Below are positions 49,500 to 60,358 of a stretch of DNA of 64,000 nt, in pieces. Numbering within the stretch: position 1 is the stretch's first letter; the number at the start of each line of letters is the position of its first letter. The notes beneath the pieces were generated by a model. It was not told the DNA's origin, did not search any database, and saw nothing but the letters and a program-made list of their open reading frames with translations. The DNA is from Burkholderia catarinensis. GTDB taxonomy: Bacteria; Pseudomonadota; Gammaproteobacteria; Burkholderiales; Burkholderiaceae. The DNA lies in contig NZ_MDEQ02000014.1 of assembly GCF_001883705.2 (NCBI RefSeq), positions 62,001-126,000 of the forward strand, read 5' to 3'. A program made the position numbers and the translations under genes.

Positions 49500-49807
49500 T
49501 GAGCGAACCGACCAAAACCGTCGAGGTTACCGGCGCGATCGAGACCCGGAAGGAGTCGCTGCTGGAGTTCCCGTGCGATTTCCCGATCAAGATCATGGGC
49601 AAGGCCCACCCCGAGTTCAAGGACACGATCTTCAAGGTCGTCGCCGTTCACGACAACGAGATCGATGTCGAGAAGATCGAGGAGCGCGCGTCGAGCGGCG
49701 GCAATTACACGGGCCTCACGATCACCGTGCGCGCGACGAGCCAGGAACAGCTCGACAACATCTACCGCGCACTGACCGGCCATCCGATGGTCAAGGTCGT
49801 ACTCTGA
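49499..49807 (+). CDS. YbeD/DUF493 family protein
   Basis: A 102-residue protein: LEFPCDFPIKIMGKAHPEF and YTGLTITVRATSQEQLDNIY are hallmarks of the YbeD (DUF493) family. It has an ACT-like fold and no confirmed function, though it is often found beside lipB. The second of two adjacent ATG codons (49499) suits the GGAG site; the first (49496) is too close. It overlaps the end of dat and, at its 3' end, the convergent LysR gene by 17 bp. Confidence 0.88.
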   Translation: MSEPTKTVEVTGAIETRKESLLEFPCDFPIKIMGKAHPEFKDTIFKVVAVHDNEIDVEKIEERASSGGNYTGLTITVRATSQEQLDNIYRALTGHPMVKVVL

Positions 49808-50771
49808 GCCATCTTCCTTCCTGCGCGCACTCGGCGGGGGTCTTCCCCGCCGCGCGCCGCGCGTCCAGCTCGTCGCACAGCAGCTTGTATTCGGCGACTT
49901 CCTGAAGCAGCCAGGTCCTGAACGCCTGCACGCGCGGCGTGTTCAGCAGCGGCGGCGGACACACGAAAAAATAATGCCACGGGCTTGGCCCGTCGATGTC
50001 GAACAGGCGCACGATGCGCCCGGCCAGCAGGTCGTGCACCGCGAGCGAGCGGCGCACCAGCGCGATACCCTGGCCGTCGATCGCGGCCAGCAGCAGGTTC
50101 GACGAATCCTGGTAGAGAATCCCCCGTTTCGGCTCGGTCAGCGTATCGAGCCCGGCCGCGTCGAACCACGGCCGCCACAGCTCGTCGTCCGAGCGCAGCA
50201 GCTTGTAGTGCACGAGATCGGCCGGCGTCTGCGGCAGCTTGCCGCCGTTCAGCGTCGGCGAGCACGCCGGAAAGAACACCTCCTCGAACAGCGGCTCGAC
50301 ATGCAGCCCCGGATAACTGCCGTGGCCGAAGCGGATCGCGAGATCGACGTCGTCGCGCGCGAAATCGGTGAGCGAATTGGTCGACTGCAGTTCGACGTCG
50401 ATTTCCGGATGCCGCTCGATGAACGTGCCGATGCGCGGCGTGATGAAGCGCGCGGCGAACGACGACAGCATCGACACCACGAGCCGCCGGTCGCGGTCGC
50501 TTGCTCGCACGTCGCGCGTCGCGTCGGCGATCACCATCAGCGCGGTGCGGATCTGCTGCGCGTAGCGCATGCCGGCGTCGGTCAGGCACAGCCGCTTGCC
50601 GTTGCGCGTGAACAGCTGCACGCCGAGCTCTTCCTCGAGCGCGCGTACCTGGTGGCTGACCGCGCCGTGCGTGACGTACAGCTCATCGGCGGCGCGCGAG
50701 AAATTCTCGTGGCGGGCGGCGGCTTCGAATGCGCGAATCGCGTTCAGCGCAGGCAGCTGTCGGAGGTCCAT
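49791..50771 (-). CDS. LysR family regulator, GcvA-like
   Basis: A 326-residue regulator. The HTH (about 1-60) reads MDLRQLPALNAIRAFEAAARHE, AADELYVTHGAVSHQVRALE, with LFTRNGKRLCLTDAGM after it, a style matching GcvA. The effector domain starts near residue 95 (RLVVSMLSSFAARFITPRIG). It is divergent from the DUF2917 gene, with a near-perfect dyad at 50777-50803 six bases upstream of its ATG. Its 3' end overlaps the YbeD gene. The target is unknown. Confidence 0.88.
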   Translation of the reverse strand: MDLRQLPALNAIRAFEAAARHENFSRAADELYVTHGAVSHQVRALEEELGVQLFTRNGKRLCLTDAGMRYAQQIRTALMVIADATRDVRASDRDRRLVVSMLSSFAARFITPRIGTFIERHPEIDVELQSTNSLTDFARDDVDLAIRFGHGSYPGLHVEPLFEEVFFPACSPTLNGGKLPQTPADLVHYKLLRSDDELWRPWFDAAGLDTLTEPKRGILYQDSSNLLLAAIDGQGIALVRRSLAVHDLLAGRIVRLFDIDGPSPWHYFFVCPPPLLNTPRVQAFRTWLLQEVAEYKLLCDELDARRAAGKTPAECAQEGRWLRVRP

Positions 50772-50776
50772 TTGCT

Positions 50777-50803
50777 AATTTTCCTCACATCGACGTGAAA
50801 ATT
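50777..50803. promoter_or_regulatory. LysR-type dyad operator between divergent genes
   Basis: AATTTTC and GAAAATT form a perfect 7-bp inverted repeat separated by 13 bp. It is AT-rich against a GC-rich background and immediately upstream of the GcvA-like gene, so it probably mediates autoregulation. Confidence 0.6.
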
Positions 50804-50836
50804 GGTCGTTTGGTCGGACGCCTTTAAGTGACTACG

Positions 50837-50842
50837 ATTGTA
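50837..50842 (-). promoter_or_regulatory. -10 of the GcvA-like regulator
   Basis: TACAAT in GGCTACAATCGTAG on the minus strand, about 66 bp upstream of the start. The dyad would then lie downstream of the transcription start, which suits repression. Confidence 0.45.
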
Positions 50843-50873
50843 GCCATCGAAGCATTTATTGGCGGAGACGATC

Positions 50874-51200
50874 ATGCAAGAAATTTCTTCAAGCATCACG
50901 TTCGAGATCCCTGCGGGCGAAACCGTGCCGATGAGGGTGCAACGCAGCACGCGGCTGATTGTCCAGTGCGGGCCGGTCTGGGCCACGCGCAGCAACGATG
51001 TCGACGACTACTTCCTGGTCGACGGCGAGACGCTGAAGCTGCGTCGCGGCGAGCGGCTGTGGCTCAGCGCGGAAGGCCGGGAGGGTGCGTGCGTCGCGTT
51101 CTCGGTGTCGCGGCCGACCCGGGAAGTCGCGCTCGGCGGGCTGGCACGGCTGCGCGAACGCGTGAGCGAGCTGCTCCATGACGGGTGGCGCACCGTCTGA
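50874..51200 (+). CDS. DUF2917 family protein
   Basis: A 108-residue protein with VPMRVQRSTRLIVQCGPVW, YFLVDGETLKLRRGERLWLS and a beta-rich cupin-like pattern, matching the DUF2917 family. No function is known. The ATG has GGAG seven bases upstream. It is divergent from the GcvA-like regulator, its likely controller. lipB begins 84 bp downstream, so read-through into lipB is possible. Confidence 0.8.
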   Translation: MQEISSSITFEIPAGETVPMRVQRSTRLIVQCGPVWATRSNDVDDYFLVDGETLKLRRGERLWLSAEGREGACVAFSVSRPTREVALGGLARLRERVSELLHDGWRTV

Positions 51201-51284
51201 CCATCATTTCGTCCGACGGATACCGGCGATCCGTCCCCCCTCCAGGGCCGGCGAGACCCATGGGTTTTCGGTAAACTACCGCCC

Positions 51285-52031
51285 ATGTCCGTTTCGCCGG
51301 TTTCCATCGTGTCCATGCCTGTCGCCGTTTCCGCCTCGCCCGCCGAATCCCCGGTTCAGCCGGTCGTCGTGCGCTGGCGGGGTGTCGAGGGCTACGAGAC
51401 AAGCTTCGACGCGATGCGCGCGTTCACCGACACGCGCACGGCCGACACCGGCGACGAGATCTGGGTGGTCGAGCATCCGCCCGTCTACACGCTCGGCCAG
51501 GCGGGCGACCCGGCCCACCTGCTGGTGGCCGACAGCGGCGTGCCGCTCGTGAAGGTCGACCGCGGCGGGCAAATCACTTACCACGGCCCCGGCCAGATCG
51601 TCGTCTACCTGCTGCTGGACCTGCGCCGGCGCAAGCTGATGGTGCGCACGCTCGTGACGAAGATCGAGGAGGCCGTGATCGAAACCCTCGCGGCGTATAA
51701 TCTCGCTTCGGTCCGCAAGGCGGGCGCGCCCGGGATCTACGTGGCATCCGGCGTGCACGAAGGCGCGAAAATCGCGGCCCTCGGCCTGAAGATCCGCAAC
51801 GGCTGCAGTTATCACGGGCTGAGCCTGAACGTGAAGATGGATCTGCGCCCGTTTCTTGCGATCAACCCGTGCGGCTATGCCGGACTGGAAACCGTCGACA
51901 TGGCGAGCCTCGAGGTTGCCGCCGACTGGAACGACGTTGCCCACACCCTGGTGCGCCGTCTGATCGCCAACCTCGACGGCGCATCCGCGGCCGCCGACAA
52001 GCCGCAGGCACTGGAACAATCGAATGACTGA
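51285..52031 (+). CDS. lipB: Octanoyl-[acyl-carrier-protein]:protein octanoyltransferase
   Basis: A 248-residue enzyme that transfers octanoate from ACP to lipoyl domains. The family core is [37 protein letters not shown] and the nucleophile cysteine in [14 protein letters not shown]. An Ala/Val-rich N-terminal extension of about 25 residues is non-conserved; a start at 51315 (MPVAVSASP) is possible. lipA begins eight bases before its stop, so the two genes are translationally coupled. Confidence 0.93.
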   Translation: MSVSPVSIVSMPVAVSASPAESPVQPVVVRWRGVEGYETSFDAMRAFTDTRTADTGDEIWVVEHPPVYTLGQAGDPAHLLVADSGVPLVKVDRGGQITYHGPGQIVVYLLLDLRRRKLMVRTLVTKIEEAVIETLAAYNLASVRKAGAPGIYVASGVHEGAKIAALGLKIRNGCSYHGLSLNVKMDLRPFLAINPCGYAGLETVDMASLEVAADWNDVAHTLVRRLIANLDGASAAADKPQALEQSND

Positions 52032-53016
52032 CGTTACCGCTTCTCCCGCACCGACCGATTCGGCCGCGACCCCTGCCTACGATCCGACCGCCAAGCAGAA
52101 GGCGCAGGCGAAGACGGCGCGCATCCCGATCAAGGTCATTCCGATCGAGAAGCTGAAGAAGCCGGAATGGATCCGCGTGAAGGCGGCCACCGGCAGTTCG
52201 CGCTTCAACGAGATCAAGACGATCCTGCGCGAGCACAACCTGCATACGGTGTGCGAGGAAGCGAGTTGCCCGAACATCGGCGAATGCTTCGGCAAGGGCA
52301 CCGCGACGTTCATGATCATGGGCGACAAGTGCACGCGTCGCTGCCCGTTCTGCGACGTCGGCCACGGCCGCCCCGATCCGCTCGATGCGGACGAGCCGAA
52401 GAATCTCGCACGCACGATCGGCGCGCTGAAGCTCAAGTACGTGGTGATCACGAGCGTCGACCGTGACGACCTGCGCGACGGCGGTGCCGCCCACTTCGTC
52501 GAGTGCATCCGCGAAGTGCGCGAGCAGTCGCCGGAAACGCGCATCGAAATCCTGACGCCGGACTTCCGCGGCCGTCTCGACCGCGCGATCTCGATCCTGA
52601 ACGCCGCGCCGCCCGACGTGATGAACCACAACCTCGAAACGGTGCCGCGCCTGTACAAGGAAGCGCGCCCGGGTTCGGACTACGCGCACTCGCTGAAGCT
52701 GCTGAAGGACTTCAAGGCGCTGCATCCGGACGTCGCGACGAAGTCGGGCCTGATGGTCGGCCTCGGCGAGACGGAAGAGGAAATCCTGCAGGTGATGCGC
52801 GACCTGCGCGCGCACGACGTCGACATGCTGACGATCGGCCAGTACCTGCAGCCTTCCGAGCACCATCTGCCGGTACGCGCGTACGTGCATCCGGATACGT
52901 TCAAGATGTACGAGGAAGAGGCGTACAAGATGGGCTTCACGCACGCGGCCGTCGGCGCGATGGTGCGTTCGAGCTATCACGCCGATCTGCAGGCGCATGG
53001 GGCCGGCGTGGTCTGA
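52024..53016 (+). CDS. lipA: Lipoyl synthase
   Basis: A 330-residue radical SAM enzyme that inserts two sulfurs into octanoyl groups. The auxiliary-cluster cysteines are in [12 protein letters not shown], and the SAM cluster in [25 protein letters not shown] and the terminal RSSYHAD are conserved. The N-terminal 60 residues are lysine-rich and less conserved. It overlaps lipB and is followed by an intrinsic terminator. Confidence 0.96.
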   Translation: MTDVTASPAPTDSAATPAYDPTAKQKAQAKTARIPIKVIPIEKLKKPEWIRVKAATGSSRFNEIKTILREHNLHTVCEEASCPNIGECFGKGTATFMIMGDKCTRRCPFCDVGHGRPDPLDADEPKNLARTIGALKLKYVVITSVDRDDLRDGGAAHFVECIREVREQSPETRIEILTPDFRGRLDRAISILNAAPPDVMNHNLETVPRLYKEARPGSDYAHSLKLLKDFKALHPDVATKSGLMVGLGETEEEILQVMRDLRAHDVDMLTIGQYLQPSEHHLPVRAYVHPDTFKMYEEEAYKMGFTHAAVGAMVRSSYHADLQAHGAGVV

Positions 53017-53045
53017 GCGTCTTTTCCGCAGTCACGATGCAGCCG

Positions 53046-53072
53046 AAAAGCCCGCAGCGATGCGGGCTTTTT
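53046..53072 (+). terminator. Intrinsic terminator of lipBA
   Basis: GCCCGCA and TGCGGGC pair around GCGA and are followed by five T. It lies 34 bp past the lipA stop. Confidence 0.88.
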
Positions 53073-53214
53073 CGTTGGTGCGGCCGCCATCCGCGCCCCC
53101 GCATGGCAATCGCCGCCCGACCGGACGCGCGAGCCGGTCGAGCGTGGAAAGCAAAGCTGAAACGGCATCGATAGCTTCGCAGGATAAGTTCGCTCCCGCC
53201 GCGCGCAAAGCTCC

Positions 53215-53220
53215 TATAGT
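53215..53220 (+). promoter_or_regulatory. -10 of the tauABC operon
   Basis: TATAGT 43 bp before the tauA start, with no good -35. Sulfur-starvation promoters activated by CysB or Cbl often look like this, so activator control is likely (inference). Confidence 0.45.
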
Positions 53221-53262
53221 CGGCTCTCCCGCAGCATTGCCCGCATTCCGAAGGAGAGCCGC

Positions 53263-55106
<1,844 letters not shown>

Positions 55107-55177
55107 CGAGCGAACTCGCGCGGCACGGCGTGGCCGTCGGGCGCGGCCGGAACAATATTTTGCACAGGCAGGACAGC

Positions 55178-56068
55178 ATGAGCACGCAGGATTCATGGGC
55201 GGCCGATCGTGCGGCCGCAGGTTTCGAGCAGGGCGATCGGACGCGGACTCGGGTGGCCGGGCGTCGTGCGCCCTCGTCGCGCCGCTACCGGTTGCCGGGG
55301 CAGGGGAAGACAGCGGCCTTGAGCGCGGCGACGGTCGCGGCGCTGGCCGTGCTGTGGTGGGTCGCCACGAACCGGCAGTGGCTGCCGCCGCTCTTCCTGC
55401 CCGCGCCGGAAGCCGTGTGGGCGGCCTTCATCGACGCATGGCACGGCCGCATCCAGGGCGGCCTGCCGCTGTCCGAGCACCTGCTGTGGAGTGCCGCGCG
55501 CGTGTTCGGCGCGTTCCTGCTCGCGACCGCGATCGGCGTGCCGGCCGGCATCCTGATGGGCGTGAGCCGTGTCGCGCGCGGCGTGCTCGATCCGCTGCTG
55601 GAGTTCTACCGGCCGCTGCCGCCGCTCGCGTACCTGCCGCTCGTCGTGATCTGGTTCGGCATCGACGAAACGGCGAAGCTCGTCGTGATCTTCCTCGCGT
55701 GCTTCGCGCCGATCGCGATGGCCGCGCGCGCCGGCGTGCGCGCGGCGACGGTCGAGCAGATCAACGCCGCGTATTCGCTCGGCGGCAGCTTCACGCAGAT
55801 CGTGCGCCACGTGGTGCTGCCGGCCGCGCTGCCGGAGATTCTCACCGGGCTGCGGATCGCGATCGGCTTCGGCTGGACGACGCTCGTCGCGGCCGAGATG
55901 GTCGCCGCGACGGCCGGGCTCGGGCAGATGGTGCTCAACGCGTCGAGCTTCCTGCGCACGGACATCGTCGTGATGGGCATCCTGATCATCGGCGCGATCG
56001 CGTGGCTGTTTGATCTCGCGATGCGGTGGGTCGAGCGGCGGATCGTGCCGTGGAAGGGGCGGGGATAG
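55178..56068 (+). CDS. tauC: Taurine ABC transporter permease
   Basis: A 296-residue inner-membrane permease with about six helices and a basic 45-residue N-terminal extension. The EAA-type loop is in LPAALPEILTGLRIAIGFGW, and FYRPLPPLAYLPLVVIWFG is typical of the Tau/Ssu family. AGGA precedes the ATG. It ends the operon; no tauD taurine dioxygenase follows, because the next gene is on the opposite strand. Confidence 0.91.
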   Translation: MSTQDSWAADRAAAGFEQGDRTRTRVAGRRAPSSRRYRLPGQGKTAALSAATVAALAVLWWVATNRQWLPPLFLPAPEAVWAAFIDAWHGRIQGGLPLSEHLLWSAARVFGAFLLATAIGVPAGILMGVSRVARGVLDPLLEFYRPLPPLAYLPLVVIWFGIDETAKLVVIFLACFAPIAMAARAGVRAATVEQINAAYSLGGSFTQIVRHVVLPAALPEILTGLRIAIGFGWTTLVAAEMVAATAGLGQMVLNASSFLRTDIVVMGILIIGAIAWLFDLAMRWVERRIVPWKGRG

Positions 56069-56120
56069 CCGGGCGCGCCGCTCGGCGGTCGCGAAACGCG
56101 CGGCATCGGCCGTCATGCGA

Positions 56121-56156
56121 AGGGGCCGGGTTCGCGCCATGCGAATGCCGGCCCCT
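56121..56156. terminator. Convergent hairpin between tauC and the adhesin gene
   Basis: AGGGGCCGG pairs with CCGGCCCCT, with an inner stem TTCGC/GCGAA. It has no T-run. It lies between convergent stops and may terminate both transcripts. Confidence 0.6.
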
Positions 56157-56197
56157 GCTTCGTCGCGCTGCCGTCCCGCGGGCAACGCGGTGCTCGC

Positions 56198-57988
56198 TTA
56201 CCAGCGGAAACCGGCGCCGGCGCCGACTGCCACCGTGCCCCGGGTATTGGTCGAACCGGATGCCTTGATCACCCAGCGACCGTTGCGGGTGGCGGTCGAC
56301 AAGCCGAACGCGACGGCCGATTGCCCGCTATACGTTCCGCCGGCGATGGAGACCATGCTTTCGCCCGCGAGCGAAGCCTGCGGCAGGTTCGCGATCGCGA
56401 CGGCGGACGCAATGCCGCCGCTCGCATCGCGCCGGTAGTGGTCGATATCGTTGCGCACGCTGCCGATCTCGTCGTTCAACTGCTGGACGTTGACCGCGTC
56501 GGTCGGCGCGGTGCCGCGCGCGACGTTCGTGATCTGCCGCTCCTGGCCGGGCGCGCCGACGGAAACGCTGTTGTCGCGATCGGCGACGGAGTTCGCGCCG
56601 AGCGCCACCGAGTTGTTGCCGGTTGCGTTGGCGTTCGTCCCGATCGCGGTGCTGTTGTTGCCGGACGCGCTCGAATCCTGGCCGAGCGCCATCGCGTTTG
56701 AACCCGTCGCGCCGGAACCGTCGCCGAGCTGCGCGAAGTTGTTGCCGTGGTCGCCGGGCGGGTTGGTGCTGGGGCCGTTGCGCTCGAGGTTCGACATGCG
56801 ATTGTCGAGCGATTCGAACCGGCTCTGGAATTGCTGCTGCATCGAAAAGAGCTGCCCGCCGTTGACGGCCTGCATGCCGCCCGCCGCGATCGCGCCCGCC
56901 GCGACATTGTCGAGCAGCGTGCCGCCGACACCGCCGAGCGTCGCGCGGCCGAGCGTCAGATCGTCATAGACGATTGCGCCGAGCGCTTTCCCGGACGGGT
57001 CGATGAGGCCGGCAGCCTTGAGCTGCGCCACCGTCACCGCATCGGTGTCGCCGACGCCGTTCGACAGGCCGCTCAGCACGCGCGCGCCGTCCGTGCCCGC
57101 CATGTTCACCGAGGTGCCGCCCTTGTCCGCGCCGACCGTGATCGCGAGGCTCGCCGGATCCTGACGCACGAGGCCGGTCGAGCCGTTGTTGATGCGTGTG
57201 CCGAGATCGTCGACGTCGCCACGGATCGATTTGACGTCGCCTTCGACCGTCGTGACGCGGCCGTCGAGCGACGTGATCGTCGTGCTGTTGGTGTTGACCC
57301 GATCGTCGAGGTTCGTCAACGCGCTGCCGACGTTGCCGAACGACTGACCGCCGATCTTGTAGCTCGGGCCGCGGATGGAGCCGTCCGCATTGACGGCGGC
57401 GTCGCCGCCAAGCGCGTCGACGACCGGCTTGAGCTGCGACAGGTTGGTCGCGTCGGTATCCTTCGTGCCGGCGCGGAGATTGACGAGCTGGCGCTCGTTG
57501 CCTTCCTTGCCGATCGAAACGGTCTTCGCGCGATCCGCGACGCTGCCTTGACCCAGCGCCACCGCGTCGTGGGCGGTGACCTTCGTGTCCGCGCCAAGCG
57601 CGACGGAACGGTTCCCGTTGACGCTCGACGATACGCCGAATGCGCTCGAACGGTCGCCGTGAACGCTGGCGGTTTCACCGATCGCGACGGTGGCCTGGCC
57701 GTTGGCACTGGCGTTCGCGCCGATCGCGATGGCCGAGTAATCGCCGCCGGATTCGCCGTTCGCGTGCGCACCCGGCCCGATGGCAATCGAGCCGGCGCCC
57801 GTGGCGGACGGCGAACCGCCGGTTCCGCTGTTGACGACGAGATTGTCCAGGACCAGATCGGCGGCATGGCCGTAGGCTGGCGCGAGCATGGCGATCGCGA
57901 TTGCGAGTTTCGTGAGGCTGGCGGCGTGCGCACGTGCGCTTGGTCGAATCGGGATTGCTGCCGAAGGAGGCGGGAGGGTAGTCGTCAT
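56198..57988 (-). CDS. YadA-like trimeric autotransporter adhesin
   Basis: A 596-residue surface adhesin. A long signal peptide (about 1-42) ends PAYGHA. Two blocks of YadA head repeats (SVALGA, AIAIGA, AVALGQ types) lie at about 60-160 and about 445-505, each followed by a neck motif (RQLVNLRAGTKDTDATNLSQL; RQITNVARGTAPTDAVNVQQL). A stalk with VDALGG and coiled coils separates them. The C-terminal four-strand anchor ends in F-R-W. It is secreted by the type Vc pathway. The size is small for the family. It is likely to mediate adhesion. Confidence 0.92.
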   Translation of the reverse strand: MTTTLPPPSAAIPIRPSARAHAASLTKLAIAIAMLAPAYGHAADLVLDNLVVNSGTGGSPSATGAGSIAIGPGAHANGESGGDYSAIAIGANASANGQATVAIGETASVHGDRSSAFGVSSSVNGNRSVALGADTKVTAHDAVALGQGSVADRAKTVSIGKEGNERQLVNLRAGTKDTDATNLSQLKPVVDALGGDAAVNADGSIRGPSYKIGGQSFGNVGSALTNLDDRVNTNSTTITSLDGRVTTVEGDVKSIRGDVDDLGTRINNGSTGLVRQDPASLAITVGADKGGTSVNMAGTDGARVLSGLSNGVGDTDAVTVAQLKAAGLIDPSGKALGAIVYDDLTLGRATLGGVGGTLLDNVAAGAIAAGGMQAVNGGQLFSMQQQFQSRFESLDNRMSNLERNGPSTNPPGDHGNNFAQLGDGSGATGSNAMALGQDSSASGNNSTAIGTNANATGNNSVALGANSVADRDNSVSVGAPGQERQITNVARGTAPTDAVNVQQLNDEIGSVRNDIDHYRRDASGGIASAVAIANLPQASLAGESMVSIAGGTYSGQSAVAFGLSTATRNGRWVIKASGSTNTRGTVAVGAGAGFRW

Positions 57989-58406
57989 TTGAATCGCAGT
58001 CCTTATTACCTTGTTTCGTTTATGACATGACGGCGCGGTCGGTATCGACGCGCGCGAGGTTTCGCCGCAACGGGCGGGGGCGACATGCGGGTGTCTGCGC
58101 GCGACGTAGCCGGGCCGGGATGGCGCGACCGGCATGGCGCGACGCAAGCGGCCGACTATACCGATCGACGAATCGAGCGTCGATCAGACGTATTCGAAAT
58201 CTGGGTGTTGTCGCATAGGACGCGACTGGGTTCGCGGGAACGATGCCGCAGATGTGCGGGAGGAGGGGAGACCGGTGCGTTGCGCAACGGAAGCGGCGCG
58301 CGGGCGCGCGCGGTGGGAAAGTGGGCCCGCGACGCGCGCCCTTCAGGCAGAGCGGAGCGGGCGGCGAGAGGGTTTCGTACGGGTATTCGGGGGCGCGTGC
58401 CGTGCG
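57989..58406. other. 418-bp region between ggt and the adhesin gene
   Basis: It should contain the adhesin promoter and the ggt terminator. A -10 (TATAGT, 58155-58160, minus strand) has a perfect 8-bp dyad just upstream (58163-58185). No gene is supported. Confidence 0.5.
58155..58185 (-). promoter_or_regulatory. Candidate adhesin promoter with adjacent dyad
   Basis: TATAGT (58155-58160 complement) is preceded by GATCGACG (58163-58170) and CGTCGATC (58178-58185), a perfect inverted repeat with a 7-bp spacer. It overlaps the -35 position, so a repressor site is plausible. Confidence 0.4.
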
Positions 58407-60281
58407 TCACTCCCCCATCACGATCCCCTCGCGCCGCGGATCCGCGCCGCCGAACCACACCGTCTGCCCCTGCACGTTCAGCCGCTGGATCCCCTGCAGC
58501 CCCGAGTTCATCTCGACGACCTGCACGTCGTGCCCGCGGCCCTTCAGCCCGTCGGCAAGCGCGTCCGACACGCGGCCGCGCTCGAGCTGGGTCGGCCCGT
58601 TCATCGACCCGAAGTTCGGCAGCGCGATCGCCTGCTGCATCGTCATGCCCCAGTCGAGCACGCCGACCAGCGTCTTCGCGACGTGGTTGATGATCGCGGG
58701 GCCGCCGGCCGAGCCGACGATCATCGTCACCTGCTTCGTCTTCTTGTCGAACACGAGTTCCGGCGACATCGCGGAGCGCGGCCGCTTGCCGGGCTGCACG
58801 CGGTTCGCGACCGGCCGGCCGCTGTCGTTCGACACGAACGAGAAATCGGTGAGCTGGTTGTTCAGCATGAAGCCGCGCACCATCAGCCGCGAGCCGAACG
58901 CATCCTCGATGCTCGTCGTCATCGACAGCGCCTGCCCGTAGCGGTCGACGATCGCGATGTCGGACGTCGACGGCAATTCGGGGCTGCGGTCGTCGGCCAT
59001 CGCGAGCATCGCGCCCTGCGGCGCGCCGGCCTGCGCGACGCCCATGCTGCTGTCGCCGATCAGGTGCGCGCGCTGCGCGAGATAGGTCTTGTCGGTGAGG
59101 CTCGCCCAGTTGCCGCCCGGCAGCGGCACGAAATCGGGATCGGCGACATAGCGCGCGCGGTCCGCATACGCGAGGCGCCCGGCTTCGCTGAACAGGTGCG
59201 CGGCAAACGGCGTCGGCTCGTAGCCGACGTCGTTGCGCACCGGCTTCTGCGCGCCGATCTGCTGCCAGTCGGGCATCGCTTCGAGGATGCCGAGCATCTG
59301 CGCGATCGCGAGGCCGCCCGACGACGGCGGCGGCATCCCGCACACGACCGAGCGCCGGTAGTCGGCGCACAGCGGCGTGCGCACCTTCGCCTTGTAGCGC
59401 GCGAGATCCTGGAGCGACAGCAGGCCCGGGTTGGTCGGGTGCTTGCGCACCTTCGTGACGATGTCGCGCGCGATCGCGCCGCTGTAGAACGCGTTCGCGC
59501 CGCGATCCGCGACCTGGCGCAGCACGGTCGCGAGCGCGGGATTCTTCAGCACCGTGCCGGCTGCCTTCGGCGAGCCGTCCGGGTTGTAGAAGTACGCGCG
59601 CGCGGCCGGGTCGTTCTTCAGGTACTTGTCGTTCGCGATCAGCGACGCGAGCCGCGGGCTGATCGTGAAGCCGTGCTCGGCGAGCCGGATCGTCGGCTGG
59701 AACAGCCGGCGCCACGGCAGCTTGCCGTGCGCGCGGTGCGCGGCGTCGAGCATGCGCAGCACGCCCGGCGTGCCGACCGAGCGCCCGCCGACGACGCCTT
59801 CGTAGAAGCCCATCGGCTGGCCGGTCGGCCCGTAGAACAGGCGGTCGGTCGCGGCGGCCGGTGCGGTTTCGCGGCCGTCGTACGCCTGCGTCGCCTGGCC
59901 GTCGAAGTACAGCATGAACGCGCCGCCGCCGATTCCCGACGATTGCGGCTCGACGAGCGCGAGCACCATCTGCGTCGCGATCGCCGCGTCGATCGCGGTG
60001 CCGCCTGCCTTCAGCATGTCGTAGCCGGCCTGCGTCGCGAGCGGGTTCGCGGCCGCGATCATGAAGTGCTGCGAGGTCCAGCCCGGCTTGTCGACCCAGC
60101 CGGACGACAGTTCGGGCGCGTGCATGCCGGGCAGCGGCACGGCCGTGCCCGATGCGGCTGCAACAGGGACGACGGCGCCCGACGGCGTGGACGGGGACGT
60201 GCAGCCGGCGTTGAACGCGACGAGCGCGACGGCGGCGAGCAGCGTCCAGGAACGCGAATGCGGACGAATCCGATCGAACAT
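58407..60281 (-). CDS. ggt: Gamma-glutamyltransferase, lipoprotein
   Basis: A 624-residue exported enzyme that cleaves gamma-glutamyl bonds of glutathione. A lipobox-like ALVAFNAGC (cysteine at 27) follows the signal. The catalytic nucleophile is the Thr of STSDIAIVDRYG, in PSTSDIAI, where self-cleavage makes large and small subunits. GGTAIDAAIATQMVLALVEP and SAGGPAIINHVAK are diagnostic. It is a Ntn-hydrolase acting in the periplasm. Confidence 0.94.
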   Translation of the reverse strand: MFDRIRPHSRSWTLLAAVALVAFNAGCTSPSTPSGAVVPVAAASGTAVPLPGMHAPELSSGWVDKPGWTSQHFMIAAANPLATQAGYDMLKAGGTAIDAAIATQMVLALVEPQSSGIGGGAFMLYFDGQATQAYDGRETAPAAATDRLFYGPTGQPMGFYEGVVGGRSVGTPGVLRMLDAAHRAHGKLPWRRLFQPTIRLAEHGFTISPRLASLIANDKYLKNDPAARAYFYNPDGSPKAAGTVLKNPALATVLRQVADRGANAFYSGAIARDIVTKVRKHPTNPGLLSLQDLARYKAKVRTPLCADYRRSVVCGMPPPSSGGLAIAQMLGILEAMPDWQQIGAQKPVRNDVGYEPTPFAAHLFSEAGRLAYADRARYVADPDFVPLPGGNWASLTDKTYLAQRAHLIGDSSMGVAQAGAPQGAMLAMADDRSPELPSTSDIAIVDRYGQALSMTTSIEDAFGSRLMVRGFMLNNQLTDFSFVSNDSGRPVANRVQPGKRPRSAMSPELVFDKKTKQVTMIVGSAGGPAIINHVAKTLVGVLDWGMTMQQAIALPNFGSMNGPTQLERGRVSDALADGLKGRGHDVQVVEMNSGLQGIQRLNVQGQTVWFGGADPRREGIVMGE

Positions 60282-60358
60282 TGAACCCTCGGCAGCAGTG
60301 AATTCGAAGGAGGCGGCGGCGTTGCCGCTGGCGCAACGCGGCTGCCCGCCCCGGCGCG

